A stretch of DNA of 64,000 nucleotides from Vibrio sp. SCSIO 43135 (GCF_023716665.1 NZ_CP071859.1:2666001-2730000), one strand, 5' to 3'; positions 1 through 9,767 are shown, counted from the stretch's first letter. The notes: generated by a model from the letters alone, not told the origin. Numbers and translations are program-made.

Positions 1-629
1 TCCGTACCATTCACTGTGCCAACACTGGCGCCATGACTGGTTGCGCTGAACCGGGTAACACCATTTGGTATTCCACATCCGATAATCCGAAAAGAAAGTA
101 CCCCAACAGTTGGGAGATCAGTCAGACTCAACAGGGACATAGTATCTGTGTCAACACTGCGAGAGCGAACCAGTTAGCAGTCGAAGCGATTGAAAACGGC
201 ACTATTACTGAGCTTGCAGGATATGACCAACTTCAAACTGAAGTAAAATATGGCAATGAAAATAGTCGGATTGATATCTTGCTCAATTCAGAAACTAAAC
301 CAAACTGCTATATAGAAGTGAAAAGCGTCACCTTATTGGATGAGGATAACAACGGACAGGGCTATTTTCCGGATGCCGTCACCACTCGCGGTCAAAAGCA
401 TCTTAGAGAGCTCACTGAGATGGCGAATAATGGAAGCAGAGCCGTACTTTTATTTACTGTTTTGCATACAGGGATTGAAAAAGTTTCCGCTGCACACCAT
501 ATAGACGCCAAATATTCAAATTTACTGAAAATCGCACAAGAACAAGGGGTGGAAGTCCTGTGCTACAAAGCAGAACTTTCCGAATCTGAAATCAAACTCG
601 TTTCAGCTGTTAAGTTTATCAATAACTAG
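1..629 (+). CDS. sfsA: Sugar fermentation stimulation protein SfsA (5' partial)
   Basis: The frame is open from base 3 to the stop at 627-629, so the gene begins before the window; an ATG at 33 lies inside the conserved core and is not the start. Compared with my memory of the roughly 234-residue E. coli SfsA, about 30 N-terminal residues are missing. Visible family blocks are the [12 protein letters not shown] segment, YSTSDN-KRKYP, the SRIDILL strand, [10 protein letters not shown] and [18 protein letters not shown]. The E-K pair in IEVKSV resembles a nuclease-type fold core, and SfsA has been described as DNA-binding and linked to maltose metabolism, but its biochemical role is poorly settled. 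It lies upstream of dksA, as in enterics. Confidence 0.93.
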   Translation, partial: RTIHCANTGAMTGCAEPGNTIWYSTSDNPKRKYPNSWEISQTQQGHSICVNTARANQLAVEAIENGTITELAGYDQLQTEVKYGNENSRIDILLNSETKPNCYIEVKSVTLLDEDNNGQGYFPDAVTTRGQKHLRELTEMANNGSRAVLLFTVLHTGIEKVSAAHHIDAKYSNLLKIAQEQGVEVLCYKAELSESEIKLVSAVKFINN

Positions 630-678
630 CGAAAAATGATGTCACCTTCACATTGACAATAAGTTTGCAATTCAGAAT

Positions 679-707
679 TTGCCTCACTAAGTTCTTTTTG
701 CTATAGA
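679..707 (+). promoter_or_regulatory. Candidate sigma-70 promoter of dksA
   Basis: TTGCCT (679-684) and TATAGA (702-707) are separated by exactly 17 bp. Transcription would start near 714, giving a leader of about 50 nt containing a short hairpin (AACTGC/GCAGTT, 723-738) before the Shine-Dalgarno AGGAG. The region just after the -10 is C/G rich, as is common at promoters controlled by ppGpp and DksA. That last point is inference only. Confidence 0.5.
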
Positions 708-764
708 TACCCGCCTCAAATTAACTGCTCAAGCAGTTGACTAGGTGTTAGTAGGAGATGCTGC

Positions 765-1211
765 ATGCCAGAATCGAAGAAAAAAGCGCTAGGCATCCTA
801 GCCATCGCAGGTGTTGAACCGTATCAAGAAAAAGCTGGTGAAGAATACATGTCACCAGAGCAGACGGCTCATTTTACAAAGATTTTAGAAGCTTGGCGTA
901 ACCAGCTCAGGGAAGAAGTTGATCGCACCGTTCACCATATGCAGGACGAAGCGGCAAACTTTCCAGATCCAGTAGACCGCGCTTCGCAAGAAGAAGAATT
1001 CAGCTTAGAGCTACGTAACCGTGACCGTGAGCGTCGTCTGATCAAGAAGATCGAGAAAACGCTAACAAAAATCGAAGAAGATGACTTCGGCTTTTGTGAG
1101 TCATGTGGCGTTGAGATTGGTATCCGTCGCCTAGAAGCTCGCCCAACCGCTGACCTTTGTATCGACTGTAAGACACTTGCAGAAATCAAAGAGAAACAGA
1201 TGCAAGGTTAA
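765..1211 (+). CDS. dksA: RNA polymerase-binding transcription factor DksA
   Basis: DksA binds the secondary channel of RNA polymerase and works with ppGpp to repress rRNA promoters and activate biosynthetic promoters. The 148-residue product has the expected layout: a globular N-terminus, a long charged coiled coil (about residues 35-108) with the acidic tip motif DPVDRAS (D68, D71, A73), and a C4 zinc finger at C111, C114, C132 and C135. An AGGAG Shine-Dalgarno lies upstream of the ATG. It is followed by a terminator and then gluQ, the usual gammaproteobacterial pair. relA and ytfK, also in this window, belong to the same stringent-response circuit. Confidence 0.98.
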   Translation: MPESKKKALGILAIAGVEPYQEKAGEEYMSPEQTAHFTKILEAWRNQLREEVDRTVHHMQDEAANFPDPVDRASQEEEFSLELRNRDRERRLIKKIEKTLTKIEEDDFGFCESCGVEIGIRRLEARPTADLCIDCKTLAEIKEKQMQG

Positions 1212-1228
1212 TCCGAGCGATTGTTGAG

Positions 1229-1256
1229 AAAGGGAGCTTATGCTCCCTTTTTGTTG
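1229..1256 (+). terminator. Intrinsic terminator after dksA
   Basis: A 9 bp stem AAAGGGAGC / GCTCCCTTT (1229-1237 with 1242-1250) closes a TTAT loop and is followed by T-rich sequence. It lies 18 bp past the dksA stop and separates dksA from gluQ. Confidence 0.85.
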
Positions 1257-1332
1257 TTTTTGTGCCATCCCCAATGAACACTGCTGTTATAGAGTACTCA
1301 TCATTGGAAATGGTATGTGAGGTTGTTACACC

Positions 1333-2223
1333 ATGAGTTACGTTGGCCGCTTTGCGCCGTCGCCTTCAGGTCCACTACATTTCGGCTCTTTGGTTGCCGC
1401 TCTAGGTAGCTATTTTCAAGCGAAGTCGCAACAAGGTAAGTGGTTAGTTAGAATCGAAGACCTCGATCCACCTCGTGAAATGCCCGGGGCTGCAGAGCTC
1501 ATCTTACAGACACTGCGTACTTATGGCCTTCATTGGGATGATGAAGTGGTATACCAAAGTCAGCGCCACTCGCTTTATCAGCGTCAAATTGCTCAATGGC
1601 TCGAATCAGGCTTGGCTTATTACTGCCAATGTACTCGAAAGCAAATCAAACTCGCAGGTGGCTACTATCAAGGAACCTGCCGAAGTAAGCAGCTTGAGAA
1701 CTCAACCGACTGCGCAGTTCGACTCAGGGTCGAGCACCCTATCGAATCGTTTCTCGATATCAAGCATGGCTCCATGACGATTCCAAGCGCTTTAGCGCAT
1801 GAAGATTTTATTATAAAGCGCCGTGATGGCTTATTTGCTTACAACCTTGCGGTAGTATTGGATGACATAGACCAAAACGTGACGCAAGTGGTTCGCGGTG
1901 CAGACCTTATAGAACCAACAGGCAGACAAATCAGCTTGTATCGAGCGTTAGGGACACCAGAAGTGAGTTACCTTCACCTCCCTTTAGCAATAGACGATAA
2001 CGGCAACAAACTGTCGAAACAGAACCATGCGCCGGCGATTGAGATTAGTAATCCAAAGCCTGCATTGCTCGACGCAATGGCATTCTTAGGCTTTAAACTC
2101 AATACGAGCATTAGAACGGCAGATTTAGATGAAATCATTCACTGGGGAGCTCGACATTGGCAGCTTAATCAGTTGCCACCATCGATCGAGATCACACCAA
2201 GATTCTCAAATGGCGCTACGTAG
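1333..2223 (+). CDS. gluQ: Glutamyl-Q tRNA(Asp) synthetase
   Basis: This is a truncated GluRS paralogue that attaches glutamate to the queuosine base at position 34 of tRNA(Asp). The product (296 aa) keeps the catalytic Rossmann fold: the FAPSPSGPLHFGS segment at the N-terminus carries the HIGH-like motif, the RIEDLDPPR block follows, and KLSKQN corresponds to KMSKS. Zinc-ligand cysteines are visible in YYCQCTRKQ and GYYQGTCRS. The anticodon-binding domain of a full GluRS is absent, as expected for GluQ-RS. It follows dksA, the conserved arrangement, and its 3' end runs closely into pcnB. Confidence 0.95.
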   Translation: MSYVGRFAPSPSGPLHFGSLVAALGSYFQAKSQQGKWLVRIEDLDPPREMPGAAELILQTLRTYGLHWDDEVVYQSQRHSLYQRQIAQWLESGLAYYCQCTRKQIKLAGGYYQGTCRSKQLENSTDCAVRLRVEHPIESFLDIKHGSMTIPSALAHEDFIIKRRDGLFAYNLAVVLDDIDQNVTQVVRGADLIEPTGRQISLYRALGTPEVSYLHLPLAIDDNGNKLSKQNHAPAIEISNPKPALLDAMAFLGFKLNTSIRTADLDEIIHWGARHWQLNQLPPSIEITPRFSNGAT

Positions 2224-2251
2224 GCTATCATTAGCCGCAAATTAGGCCTGT

Positions 2252-3658
2252 TTGGGCGACGATAACCAAATTAAAGCAAGCTTGGCTAATGCCAAATTGC
2301 CAGATGCACACATGACTAAAGACGACTATACACCAAGCCAATACCCAGAACTCGCACTGAATATTATCACTCGTCAAGAGCACAATATTTCGCGCAAGCA
2401 AATCAGCGATAATGCGTTGAAGGTGCTATACCGACTCCATGGAGCAGGTTTTGACGCTTACCTAGTAGGCGGCGGCGTACGTGATTTGCTGTTAGAACAA
2501 TCACCAAAAGATTTTGATATCGCGACAAATGCGACACCTGAGCAAATCAAGCACTTGTTTAGAAACTGCCGCCTCATTGGCCGCCGTTTCCGCCTAGCGC
2601 ATATTATGTTTGGCCGCGATATTATCGAAGTCGCTACTTTCCGTGGTCACCACCAAGAGCCAAGTAAGAATGTATCAGCGCAGTCAAAAGAAGGCATGCT
2701 GCTACGAGATAACGTCTATGGCACCATCGATGAAGATGCTGAGCGCCGTGACTTCAGTATTAATGCGATGTACTACAGCATTGGCGACTACAGCATCCAT
2801 GATTACGCTGGCGGCATTGAAGATTTAGAAGATAAACTGATTCGCTTAATCGGTGATCCGGAAACTCGCTACCGTGAAGACCCGGTACGGATGCTACGTG
2901 CGATCCGATTTGCAGCAAAACTCGATTTTGATATCGAAGAAGACACCGCCGATCCTATCGAGCACTTAGCGCCATTGTTGCAAGACATCCCTGCAGCACG
3001 TCTCTACGAAGAGTCACTAAAGCTCTTACAGTCTGGGTGTGGGCTTGAAACCTACCACCTAATGCGTGAATACAACTTGTTCCAGCAGCTATTCCCTGTA
3101 ATCGCAGAGCACTTCACCGAAGATTACTCCTCACCAACTGAGCAGATGCTTGACTTAGTGCTGGATTCGACGGATATCCGCATCGAAGAAGGCAAACGTA
3201 TTAATCCTGCTTTCATGTTCGCAGCTATGCTGTGGTACCCGTTACAAGAAAAAGCTAAGCAACTGATGGAAACACGCAAGTTGTCATACTACGACGCCAT
3301 AATGGAAGCCAGTAACTATGTTCTGGATGACCAAGTGCGTACGATTGCGATTCCACGCCGTCACACAGCGACTATTCGTGAGATTTGGCAGCTGCAACTT
3401 CGTCTCCCTAGACGCAACGGTAAACGTGCATTCCGCTTAATGGAACTTAACAAGTTCCGTGCGGGCTTCGATTTCTTAGAAATGCGCGGCGAAGTTGAGG
3501 GTGAAGAAACGGCACAGCTAGCCAAATGGTGGGCGACCTTCCAAAATGCAGGCCGCAATATGCGCCAAGCTATGGTCGCTGATCTAGATGGTGGAGCGTC
3601 AAAGCCAACTCATCGCCGCCGAAAAACGTATCGCAACAAGAAGAGCAAAGCGGAATAA
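2252..3658 (+). CDS. pcnB: Poly(A) polymerase I
   Basis: This enzyme adds 3' poly(A) tails that promote RNA decay. It has the class II nucleotidyltransferase core: LVGGGVRDLL (about residues 71-80 from the TTG), the catalytic pair D87 and D89 in PKDFDIAT, the RRDFSINAMYY motif, and the RNA-binding segment ETRYREDPVRMLRAIRFAAKL. The C-terminus is basic (HRRRKTYRNKK), as in E. coli PcnB. The start is unclear: the frame opens after a TAG at 2243-2245, TTG at 2252 is the first usual start codon and ATG at 2312 the next, neither with a good Shine-Dalgarno. E. coli pcnB uses an inefficient AUU start, so an unconventional start here is credible. The stop overlaps the folK ATG (TAATG). Confidence 0.95.
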   Translation: MGDDNQIKASLANAKLPDAHMTKDDYTPSQYPELALNIITRQEHNISRKQISDNALKVLYRLHGAGFDAYLVGGGVRDLLLEQSPKDFDIATNATPEQIKHLFRNCRLIGRRFRLAHIMFGRDIIEVATFRGHHQEPSKNVSAQSKEGMLLRDNVYGTIDEDAERRDFSINAMYYSIGDYSIHDYAGGIEDLEDKLIRLIGDPETRYREDPVRMLRAIRFAAKLDFDIEEDTADPIEHLAPLLQDIPAARLYEESLKLLQSGCGLETYHLMREYNLFQQLFPVIAEHFTEDYSSPTEQMLDLVLDSTDIRIEEGKRINPAFMFAAMLWYPLQEKAKQLMETRKLSYYDAIMEASNYVLDDQVRTIAIPRRHTATIREIWQLQLRLPRRNGKRAFRLMELNKFRAGFDFLEMRGEVEGEETAQLAKWWATFQNAGRNMRQAMVADLDGGASKPTHRRRKTYRNKKSKAE

Positions 3659-4143
3659 TGATCACTGCATACATTGCGGTCGGCAGTAATCTCGCCGACC
3701 CCGTAACTCAAGCGAATAACGCGATTGAAGCGCTAAAAAGCCTACCGAGATCAGAGTTTCTACAAGCTTCCATGCTGTACAGTAGCACTCCAATGGGGCC
3801 ACAAGACCAACCCGACTACATTAATGCGGTAGTGGCCATCAAAACCGAATTAGCACCACTTGAACTACTCGATAGCACTCAGACTATCGAGCAAGAGCAA
3901 GGGCGCGTCCGTAAAGATGAACGATGGGGGCCAAGAACGCTCGACCTCGATATCATCCTATACGGCAATGAGGTGATCGATTCCGAGCGCCTAACCGTTC
4001 CTCACTATGGAATGAAGGAAAGAGAGTTCGTACTCTACCCGCTCGCGGAAATCGCGCCAAATTTACAACTCCCTGATGGGACTGAGCTGCGAGAGCTACT
4101 AAAGCAAGTAGACAGAAACGGACTCAGCACTTGGCAATCATAG
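3658..4143 (+). CDS. folK: 2-amino-4-hydroxy-6-hydroxymethyldihydropteridine pyrophosphokinase
   Basis: FolK transfers pyrophosphate from ATP to 6-hydroxymethyl-dihydropterin in folate synthesis. The 161-residue product has the N-terminal AYIAVGSNLADP strand and the signature RWGPRTLDLDIILYG, which carries the Mg-binding aspartates, followed by VPHYGMKEREFVLYPL. Its ATG shares one base with the pcnB stop, so the two are probably translationally coupled. panB and panC follow, forming a cofactor-synthesis run. Confidence 0.97.
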   Translation: MITAYIAVGSNLADPVTQANNAIEALKSLPRSEFLQASMLYSSTPMGPQDQPDYINAVVAIKTELAPLELLDSTQTIEQEQGRVRKDERWGPRTLDLDIILYGNEVIDSERLTVPHYGMKEREFVLYPLAEIAPNLQLPDGTELRELLKQVDRNGLSTWQS

Positions 4144-4168
4144 CCAACTCTCCTAGTAAGGAAATCCA

Positions 4169-4963
4169 ATGAAAAAAATTACCATCAACGACCTGATTAA
4201 GTGGAAACAAGAAGGTCGTAAATTTGCCACTTCTACTGCTTACGATGCGAGCTTCGCTCAACTTTTCGAAAGCCAAAATATGCCAGTACTGCTAGTCGGT
4301 GATTCATTAGGCATGGTACTGCAAGGTCGCCCAGACACTTTGCCAGTTACGGTAGAAGAAATGGCTTACCATACACGCTGTGTACGTGCCGGTAGTCCAA
4401 ACTGCTTATTGATGGCTGACATGCCATTTATGAGCTACGCGACACCTGCACAAGCCTGCGAAAATGCGGCTAAGCTTATGCAAGCAGGCGCGAACATGGT
4501 AAAAATCGAGGGTGGTGAATGGCTAGTTGATACCATCAAAATGCTGACCGAACGAGCAGTCCCTGTATGTGCTCACTTAGGCCTAACCCCTCAATCAGTA
4601 AATATTTTTGGCGGCTATAAAGTGCAAGGCCGTGATCAAGAAAAAGCAGATAAGATGGTTAAAGATGCGCTGGCATTACAAGAAGCTGGCGCTCAAATCA
4701 TACTTTTAGAGTGTGTACCATCTAGCTTGGCAAAACGTATCACCGAAGTGCTAGACGTGCCGGTAATCGGTATCGGAGCAGGCAACGAGACCGATGGCCA
4801 AATCCTAGTGATGCACGATATGTTCGGCATTTCAGCGACTTATATGCCAAAATTCTCTAAAAACTTTCTGGCTGAGACTGGTGATATGCAGTCAGCGGTT
4901 GCGAAATACATTGAACAAGTTCAAGACGCAACCTTCCCAGACGAAGCTCATACGATTGCCTAG
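4169..4963 (+). CDS. panB: 3-methyl-2-oxobutanoate hydroxymethyltransferase
   Basis: PanB makes ketopantoate from alpha-ketoisovalerate and 5,10-methylene-tetrahydrofolate, the first committed step to pantothenate and CoA. The 264-residue protein is full length for the family. It shows the TIM-barrel blocks [24 protein letters not shown] (metal-binding Asp), [16 protein letters not shown] (metal-binding Glu region), [10 protein letters not shown] and [21 protein letters not shown]. An AAGGAAA Shine-Dalgarno sits upstream. It lies 25 bp after folK and 10 bp before panC. FolK products feed the folate cofactor that PanB uses. Confidence 0.98.
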   Translation: MKKITINDLIKWKQEGRKFATSTAYDASFAQLFESQNMPVLLVGDSLGMVLQGRPDTLPVTVEEMAYHTRCVRAGSPNCLLMADMPFMSYATPAQACENAAKLMQAGANMVKIEGGEWLVDTIKMLTERAVPVCAHLGLTPQSVNIFGGYKVQGRDQEKADKMVKDALALQEAGAQIILLECVPSSLAKRITEVLDVPVIGIGAGNETDGQILVMHDMFGISATYMPKFSKNFLAETGDMQSAVAKYIEQVQDATFPDEAHTIA

Positions 4964-4973
4964 AGGGTAAGAT

Positions 4974-5873
4974 ATGCAAACTTTCGCAGATATCTCTGCG
5001 CTGCGTGAACAAATCAAGCAGCTAAAGCGTGAAGGCCGAAAAATCGCGTTTGTCCCTACAATGGGCAACCTACACGAAGGCCACCTAACGCTCGTTCGCA
5101 AGGCTCGAGAAAATGCCGATGTGGTTGTGGTTAGTATCTTCGTCAACCCTATGCAATTTGAGCGCGCAGACGATCTAAACAACTACCCGAGAACACTCGA
5201 AGACGACCTGAGCAAACTGAATGCAGAAGCGGTTGAGCTTGTTTTCACTCCAACGCCTGAAGTTATGTACCCAGACGGCCTAGATAAACAGACTTTCGTT
5301 GAAGTACCTGGTTTGTCACATATGCTGGAAGGCGCTTCTCGCCCTGGGCATTTCCGAGGTGTAGCAACTATCGTCACTAAGCTGTTTAACATTGTTCAGC
5401 CAGACGTAGCGTGCTTTGGTGAAAAAGATTTCCAGCAGTTGGCTGTCATTCGTCAGATGACCATCGATCTTGCGATGGATATTGAAATCATCGGCGTTCC
5501 GACAGTGCGCGAGATGGATGGCCTAGCAATGAGCTCTCGTAATGGCCTACTGACCATGGATGAGCGGCAGCGTGCCCCTGTATTAGCACGTACGATGCGT
5601 TGGATAAACAGTGCAATGCGTGGTGGCCGAGATGACTATGCATCCATCATTGAAGATGCAAGTGACCAGCTACGAGCCGCAGGCCTACAGCCGGATGAAA
5701 TCTTTATTCGTGATGCGCGCACTCTGCAAGCTATTACCTCTGAATCTACCCAGGCGGTTATTCTAATGTCTGCGTTCTTGGGCCAAGCACGTTTGATTGA
5801 TAACCAAACTGTTGAACTCGTAGTAGAAAGCAAAGAAGAAGAAAACACCGAATCTTCAGCTGAAGCTGAATAA
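4974..5873 (+). CDS. panC: Pantothenate synthetase
   Basis: PanC condenses pantoate and beta-alanine using ATP. Visible family features are [14 protein letters not shown] (HIGH-type nucleotidylyltransferase motif), [51 protein letters not shown] and the MSSRNGLL loop. The protein is 299 aa; about 15 extra C-terminal residues rich in E and S ([13 protein letters not shown]) extend past the usual end and look unstructured. It is probably cotranscribed with panB and closed by the terminator just downstream. Confidence 0.98.
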   Translation: MQTFADISALREQIKQLKREGRKIAFVPTMGNLHEGHLTLVRKARENADVVVVSIFVNPMQFERADDLNNYPRTLEDDLSKLNAEAVELVFTPTPEVMYPDGLDKQTFVEVPGLSHMLEGASRPGHFRGVATIVTKLFNIVQPDVACFGEKDFQQLAVIRQMTIDLAMDIEIIGVPTVREMDGLAMSSRNGLLTMDERQRAPVLARTMRWINSAMRGGRDDYASIIEDASDQLRAAGLQPDEIFIRDARTLQAITSESTQAVILMSAFLGQARLIDNQTVELVVESKEEENTESSAEAE

Positions 5874-5892
5874 CGGGACTAGCGGATACAAT

Positions 5893-5925
5893 AAAGGGTT
5901 GGCATATGCCAACCCTTTTCTTTTT
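5893..5925 (+). terminator. Intrinsic terminator after panC
   Basis: A long stem, AAAGGGTTGGC pairing with GCCAACCCTTT (5893-5918), is followed by TTCTTTTT. It ends the panC transcript. The A-run on the other side could let it also serve the opposing yadH gene. Confidence 0.85.
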
Positions 5926-5962
5926 ATGCTCAGCTCAAGCTAGGGTCTATTGACCCTAAGCA

Positions 5963-6733
5963 TTAACTTCTCAGCCCAATGCCTCGAGTTACCAAATAGT
6001 GCGCAACCGCATATAGAGCCACGACAAAGGCACCAAGCACGCTGAACGACGTCACAATCCCAACATCAGACACACCTAAAAATCCATAGCGGAACGCATT
6101 CACCATGTAGACGATTGGGTTGATTTTCGACACGCCTTGCCAAAACTCAGGCAATAAGCTGATTGAGTAGAACACACCACCAAGGTATGTCAGCGGAGTC
6201 AGCACGAAAGTAGGGATGATGGAAATATCATCAAATGTTTTTGCGTATACCGCATTGATCAATCCGCCTAACGAGAACACAACTGAGGTCATAAACACCG
6301 TAGCGATGATAATGCCCCAATGATCCACTTGAAGATCGACAAAGAACAGCGAAACAAACGTAACAATCGTTCCCACGAGCAAACCTCGTACTACGCCTCC
6401 CATGACAAAACCGAAAATGATCACATAGTTAGGTACTGGCGCGACTAAAAGCTCTTCAATATTTTTCTGGAACTTTGCACTAAAGAATGAGGAAGCCACG
6501 TTGGAGTATGAGTTGGTGATCACCGACATCATGATCAAACCAGGGACGATATATTCCATATAGCTAAAGCCGTTCATTTCACCGATTCTAGAGCCTATTA
6601 AGCTACCAAAAATGATGAAATATAGCGTCATGGTAATGGCTGGTGGTACAAGTGTTTGTACCCAAATCCGTGTAAAGCGGTTCACTTCTTTCGTCAGCAA
6701 GCTAACAAAGGCAGTCCAATATAGCTGATACAT
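5963..6733 (-). CDS. yadH: ABC-2 type permease (YadH-like)
   Basis: This is the membrane subunit of a two-gene ABC-2 exporter; the substrate is unknown. The start was taken at 6733 (MYQLYWTAF) because it sits behind a clear GGAGG Shine-Dalgarno that overlaps the end of the upstream ATPase gene; the frame extends further to 6766, but only inside that gene. The 256-residue protein has about six hydrophobic segments and the family sequence around EYIVPGLIMMSVITNSYSN and KFQKNIEELLVAPVP. E. coli yadGH lies near can, hpt and panCB, and the same neighbours appear here. Confidence 0.9.
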   Translation of the reverse strand: MYQLYWTAFVSLLTKEVNRFTRIWVQTLVPPAITMTLYFIIFGSLIGSRIGEMNGFSYMEYIVPGLIMMSVITNSYSNVASSFFSAKFQKNIEELLVAPVPNYVIIFGFVMGGVVRGLLVGTIVTFVSLFFVDLQVDHWGIIIATVFMTSVVFSLGGLINAVYAKTFDDISIIPTFVLTPLTYLGGVFYSISLLPEFWQGVSKINPIVYMVNAFRYGFLGVSDVGIVTSFSVLGAFVVALYAVAHYLVTRGIGLRS

Positions 6734-6734
6734 T

Positions 6735-7652
6735 TTACTTACCTCCTTCACGCACAATACTGACAAACAGCTCTTCTAAGCGGTTAGCCTTGTTACGCAT
6801 CGACAACACTTTGATGCCTTGTTCGGTCAACTGAGTAAAGATAGCGTTCAGCCCTTGCGTTTTCTCGATCTCAATCTCTAGAGAGCCATTCACAAAGACT
6901 TGGCTATTCACTCCAGTTAACTGTGGTTCAACGCTGCCTTCTTCTAGATCGAGAATGAAGGTTTCTACATGCAACTTACCCAAAAGATCTTTCATGGTCG
7001 TGTTTTCAATCAGCTCACCTTTGTTGATGATGCCAATATTGCGACACAACATTTCTGCCTCTTCAAGGTAGTGAGTTGTCAGAATGATTGTAATGCCCTG
7101 CTCAGAGTTGATTTCTTTAAGAAACTCCCACATAGATCGGCGCAGCTCGATATCGACACCAGCGGTAGGCTCATCGAGGATCAAAAGTTGAGGTTCATGC
7201 ATCAACGCTCGCGCAATCATTAATCGGCGTTTCATACCACCAGATAAGTTTCGCGCACGTTCGCTACGTTTTTCCCAAAGATCGAGTTTTGTCAGGTACT
7301 TTTGAGCTCTTTCCTTTGCCAGCGTTTTAGGTACACCGTAGTAACCAGCCTGCTGCAGCACAATCTGCTCGACCGTCTCAAACTGGTTAAAATTGAATTC
7401 TTGCGGAACTAATCCAAGGTTTTGCTTGGCGAGTTCGAGGTCGGTATCAATATCAAAACCGAACACTTTAACCTTGCCCGATGTTTTATTGACTAGCGAA
7501 GAGATCACCCCAATGGTGGTAGATTTACCCGCTCCATTTGGCCCAAGTAAAGCGTAGAAGTCGCCTTTTTTCACGCTAAGGCTAATCCCTTTTAATGCTT
7601 CGAAGCCACCCGCATAGGTCTTGCGAAGCTGTTCTATTTCTAATGCGTACAT
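6735..7652 (-). CDS. yadG: ABC exporter ATP-binding protein (YadG-like)
   Basis: This is the nucleotide-binding subunit partnered with the permease immediately downstream. Walker A GPNGAGKST is at residues 37-45, followed by the Q-loop region LGLVPQEFN, the signature LSGGMKRR, Walker B LLILDEPTAGVD and the H-loop TTHYLEEAE. The length of 305 aa includes a C-terminal regulatory extension typical of the drug/antibiotic exporter ATPase family (CcmA type). Its stop codon overlaps the Shine-Dalgarno of yadH, so the subunits are translationally coupled. The transported substrate cannot be told from sequence. Confidence 0.92.
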   Translation of the reverse strand: MYALEIEQLRKTYAGGFEALKGISLSVKKGDFYALLGPNGAGKSTTIGVISSLVNKTSGKVKVFGFDIDTDLELAKQNLGLVPQEFNFNQFETVEQIVLQQAGYYGVPKTLAKERAQKYLTKLDLWEKRSERARNLSGGMKRRLMIARALMHEPQLLILDEPTAGVDIELRRSMWEFLKEINSEQGITIILTTHYLEEAEMLCRNIGIINKGELIENTTMKDLLGKLHVETFILDLEEGSVEPQLTGVNSQVFVNGSLEIEIEKTQGLNAIFTQLTEQGIKVLSMRNKANRLEELFVSIVREGGK

Positions 7653-7800
7653 TGCTTTTAGTTACCTTCAATTCATCAGGCAGTCGTTATTTAATCAGTT
7701 TATCGTCGAATGACGATGAAGACAAACAACAGTTCGATTTTTTTGGAAATATTTAAGTATAAATGCTCAATTGAGATATGGGTTGCCGTACACCCGGTAA

Positions 7801-7831
7801 TAAAAAAGCCGCTGAATAAATCAAGCGGCTT
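7801..7831 (-). terminator. Intrinsic terminator after the SulP transporter gene
   Basis: On the minus strand AAGCCGCT pairs with AGCGGCTT (7824-7831 with 7806-7813), followed by TTTTTT. It lies 28 bp beyond the stop of the SulP gene. Confidence 0.8.
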
Positions 7832-7858
7832 CAAGTGAAGTCATTAAGACATCAATGA

Positions 7859-9529
7859 TTATACAGCCTGTACTTGGTGCTCATCAGTTTCTACGTACTT
7901 AAGCGCCGCATTTAATGCTTCATAGCGGAATGAGTAAGTATTGCCATCATCCACTAAATCCAACACATGGAATTTCTCCAATTGCTGACGAGTCTGCTCG
8001 TTCGGGCACAGTAAAAAGACTTCACAATTTGCATCTTGAGCATCTTTAATTGCATTCTCTAATGCCAAACCAACGGTAACATCGATCATTGGTACGTCAG
8101 TCAGATCTAAAATCATGACTTCATAATCCGAGATACTGCTGTGCTGACGAGAGATCGCTTTAGAGACACTGAAGATCATTGGGCCTGATAAGTAGAAAAA
8201 CAAGACCTTGCCACTGGCTTGATCCAATAAACCGCGTTCGCTATCGGTAAGTGGCACATCATCTTCATCCGCATCACTAATGGCTTTGACTTGCCTTGCT
8301 TGTTCACGGCTCAAGCGTTCGATGATGATGATGTTTGAAATAAACACCCCAAGCCCCACAGCCACAATAAGGTCAACGAAGACAGTTAATAACATCACGC
8401 CATACATCACCGCCATGCCCGGGAAACTGACTTTATGAGCGCGCTGGATAAAGCTCCAGTCGAGAATGTTAAAACCGACGTAAACCGCAATACCAGCTAG
8501 TACTGCCATCGGGATCGGTTCGGTCAATCCACCCGCAACCAACACAACCAAGGCCAGCACCAGTGCACGCACGACACCCGACATCGGAGAGCGAGCTCCG
8601 ACCTGAATGTTGGTTACTGTGCCCATTGTAGCGCCGGCTCCAGGAAGAGCACCGAACAAACCGGAAATCATGTTAGCTAGCCCCTGACCGCGAAGCTCTT
8701 TATCTGAATCGTGTTCTTTACGCGTCAGTGAGTCTCCAATAATAGCGGTTAGCAACGTATCAATACAACCTAATGTACCCAACACCAATGCATCAATCAC
8801 CATCTCAGTAAACATCGCTGGTTCAATATGCGGCACAACAAGCGAAGGTAAGCCTGCTGGTATTTCACCAATTCGACGAATCGATTCTGTGTCAAACACT
8901 ATCACCGACAGCAGTGTCACTGCGACCAAAGCAACTAACTGAGCGGGTACATACTTTCGGTATTTTTTTGGGAAGAAGAATAAGATACCCAAAGTCAGTA
9001 AGCCAAGAAACAACTCACTAAACTTCATGTTTTCGACAGTTTCAGGTAGTGCTGAAAGTGTGCCCATAACCCCACCAGCTGGAGCGGCATGGCCCAATAA
9101 AGGAGACAACTGAAGAATGATTAAAATGACACCAATTCCCGACATAAAGCCGGAAATCACGCTGTATGGCATTAAAGTAACGTACTTACCCAGCTTTAAA
9201 GTACCCAGTAGGATCTGAAACGCACCAGCCATCATCACCACAGTGAAGGTCATCGCCATCCCCGTTTCAGGGTATTTCGCCATCATGCTGGTCAATACCG
9301 CGGTCATGATAACCGTCATAGGGCCTGTTGGCTCTGAGATAAGAGTATTAGAGCCACCAAACAGCGAGGCAAACAACCCCACCATGATAGCGCCCCAAAG
9401 GCCGGCTTCTGCTCCTGCCCCCGAAGCTACACCAAACGCTAGTGCTAGAGGTAAGGAGATAATAGCGGTCGTCACACCACCAAATGCATCTCCTTTCAGA
9501 TTAAAATCTGCGAAACGACTTCCAAACAA
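7859..9529 (-). CDS. SulP-family inorganic anion transporter with STAS domain
   Basis: A 556-residue inner-membrane anion transporter. The N-terminal two thirds carry about 10-12 hydrophobic helices with SulP features: the family start KGDAFGGVTTAIISLPLALAFG (split here as KGDAFGGVTTA and IISLPLALAFG) and GAGATMGTVTNI in the conserved core. The C-terminal 120 residues form a STAS domain (EVMILDLTDVPMIDVTVG). Translation starts at a TTG (9527-9529) behind GGAG at 7 nt spacing. It is divergent from the carbonic anhydrase gene can, which suggests bicarbonate as substrate, as for BicA-type SulP proteins; sulfate or another anion cannot be excluded. Confidence 0.9.
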   Translation of the reverse strand: MFGSRFADFNLKGDAFGGVTTAIISLPLALAFGVASGAGAEAGLWGAIMVGLFASLFGGSNTLISEPTGPMTVIMTAVLTSMMAKYPETGMAMTFTVVMMAGAFQILLGTLKLGKYVTLMPYSVISGFMSGIGVILIILQLSPLLGHAAPAGGVMGTLSALPETVENMKFSELFLGLLTLGILFFFPKKYRKYVPAQLVALVAVTLLSVIVFDTESIRRIGEIPAGLPSLVVPHIEPAMFTEMVIDALVLGTLGCIDTLLTAIIGDSLTRKEHDSDKELRGQGLANMISGLFGALPGAGATMGTVTNIQVGARSPMSGVVRALVLALVVLVAGGLTEPIPMAVLAGIAVYVGFNILDWSFIQRAHKVSFPGMAVMYGVMLLTVFVDLIVAVGLGVFISNIIIIERLSREQARQVKAISDADEDDVPLTDSERGLLDQASGKVLFFYLSGPMIFSVSKAISRQHSSISDYEVMILDLTDVPMIDVTVGLALENAIKDAQDANCEVFLLCPNEQTRQQLEKFHVLDLVDDGNTYSFRYEALNAALKYVETDEHQVQAV

Positions 9530-9767
9530 AATTCAGCTCCCTGCTGATAAAAAAACAAATCACATTACTGTATCAAATGTTAACAAAAAGGTTTATATAT
9601 TCAGATTCGACCATATAGTTTTTACTTATAACTAAAAAGCAGGACTACTGCTAAATCAATGATTTTAAGTGCTATAACTCGTCAGATGAGTGCATTTAGA
9701 CACACTTTTAAAGAGATTGAAATTGTAACATTGTGTATAGTGGGCGGAGTTGATGAAGGGAATTAAG

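Noticed and set aside
9243..9635. 130-codon ORF on the plus strand
   Set aside because: Antisense to the SulP gene and running into the can promoter region; no recognisable domain or Shine-Dalgarno.
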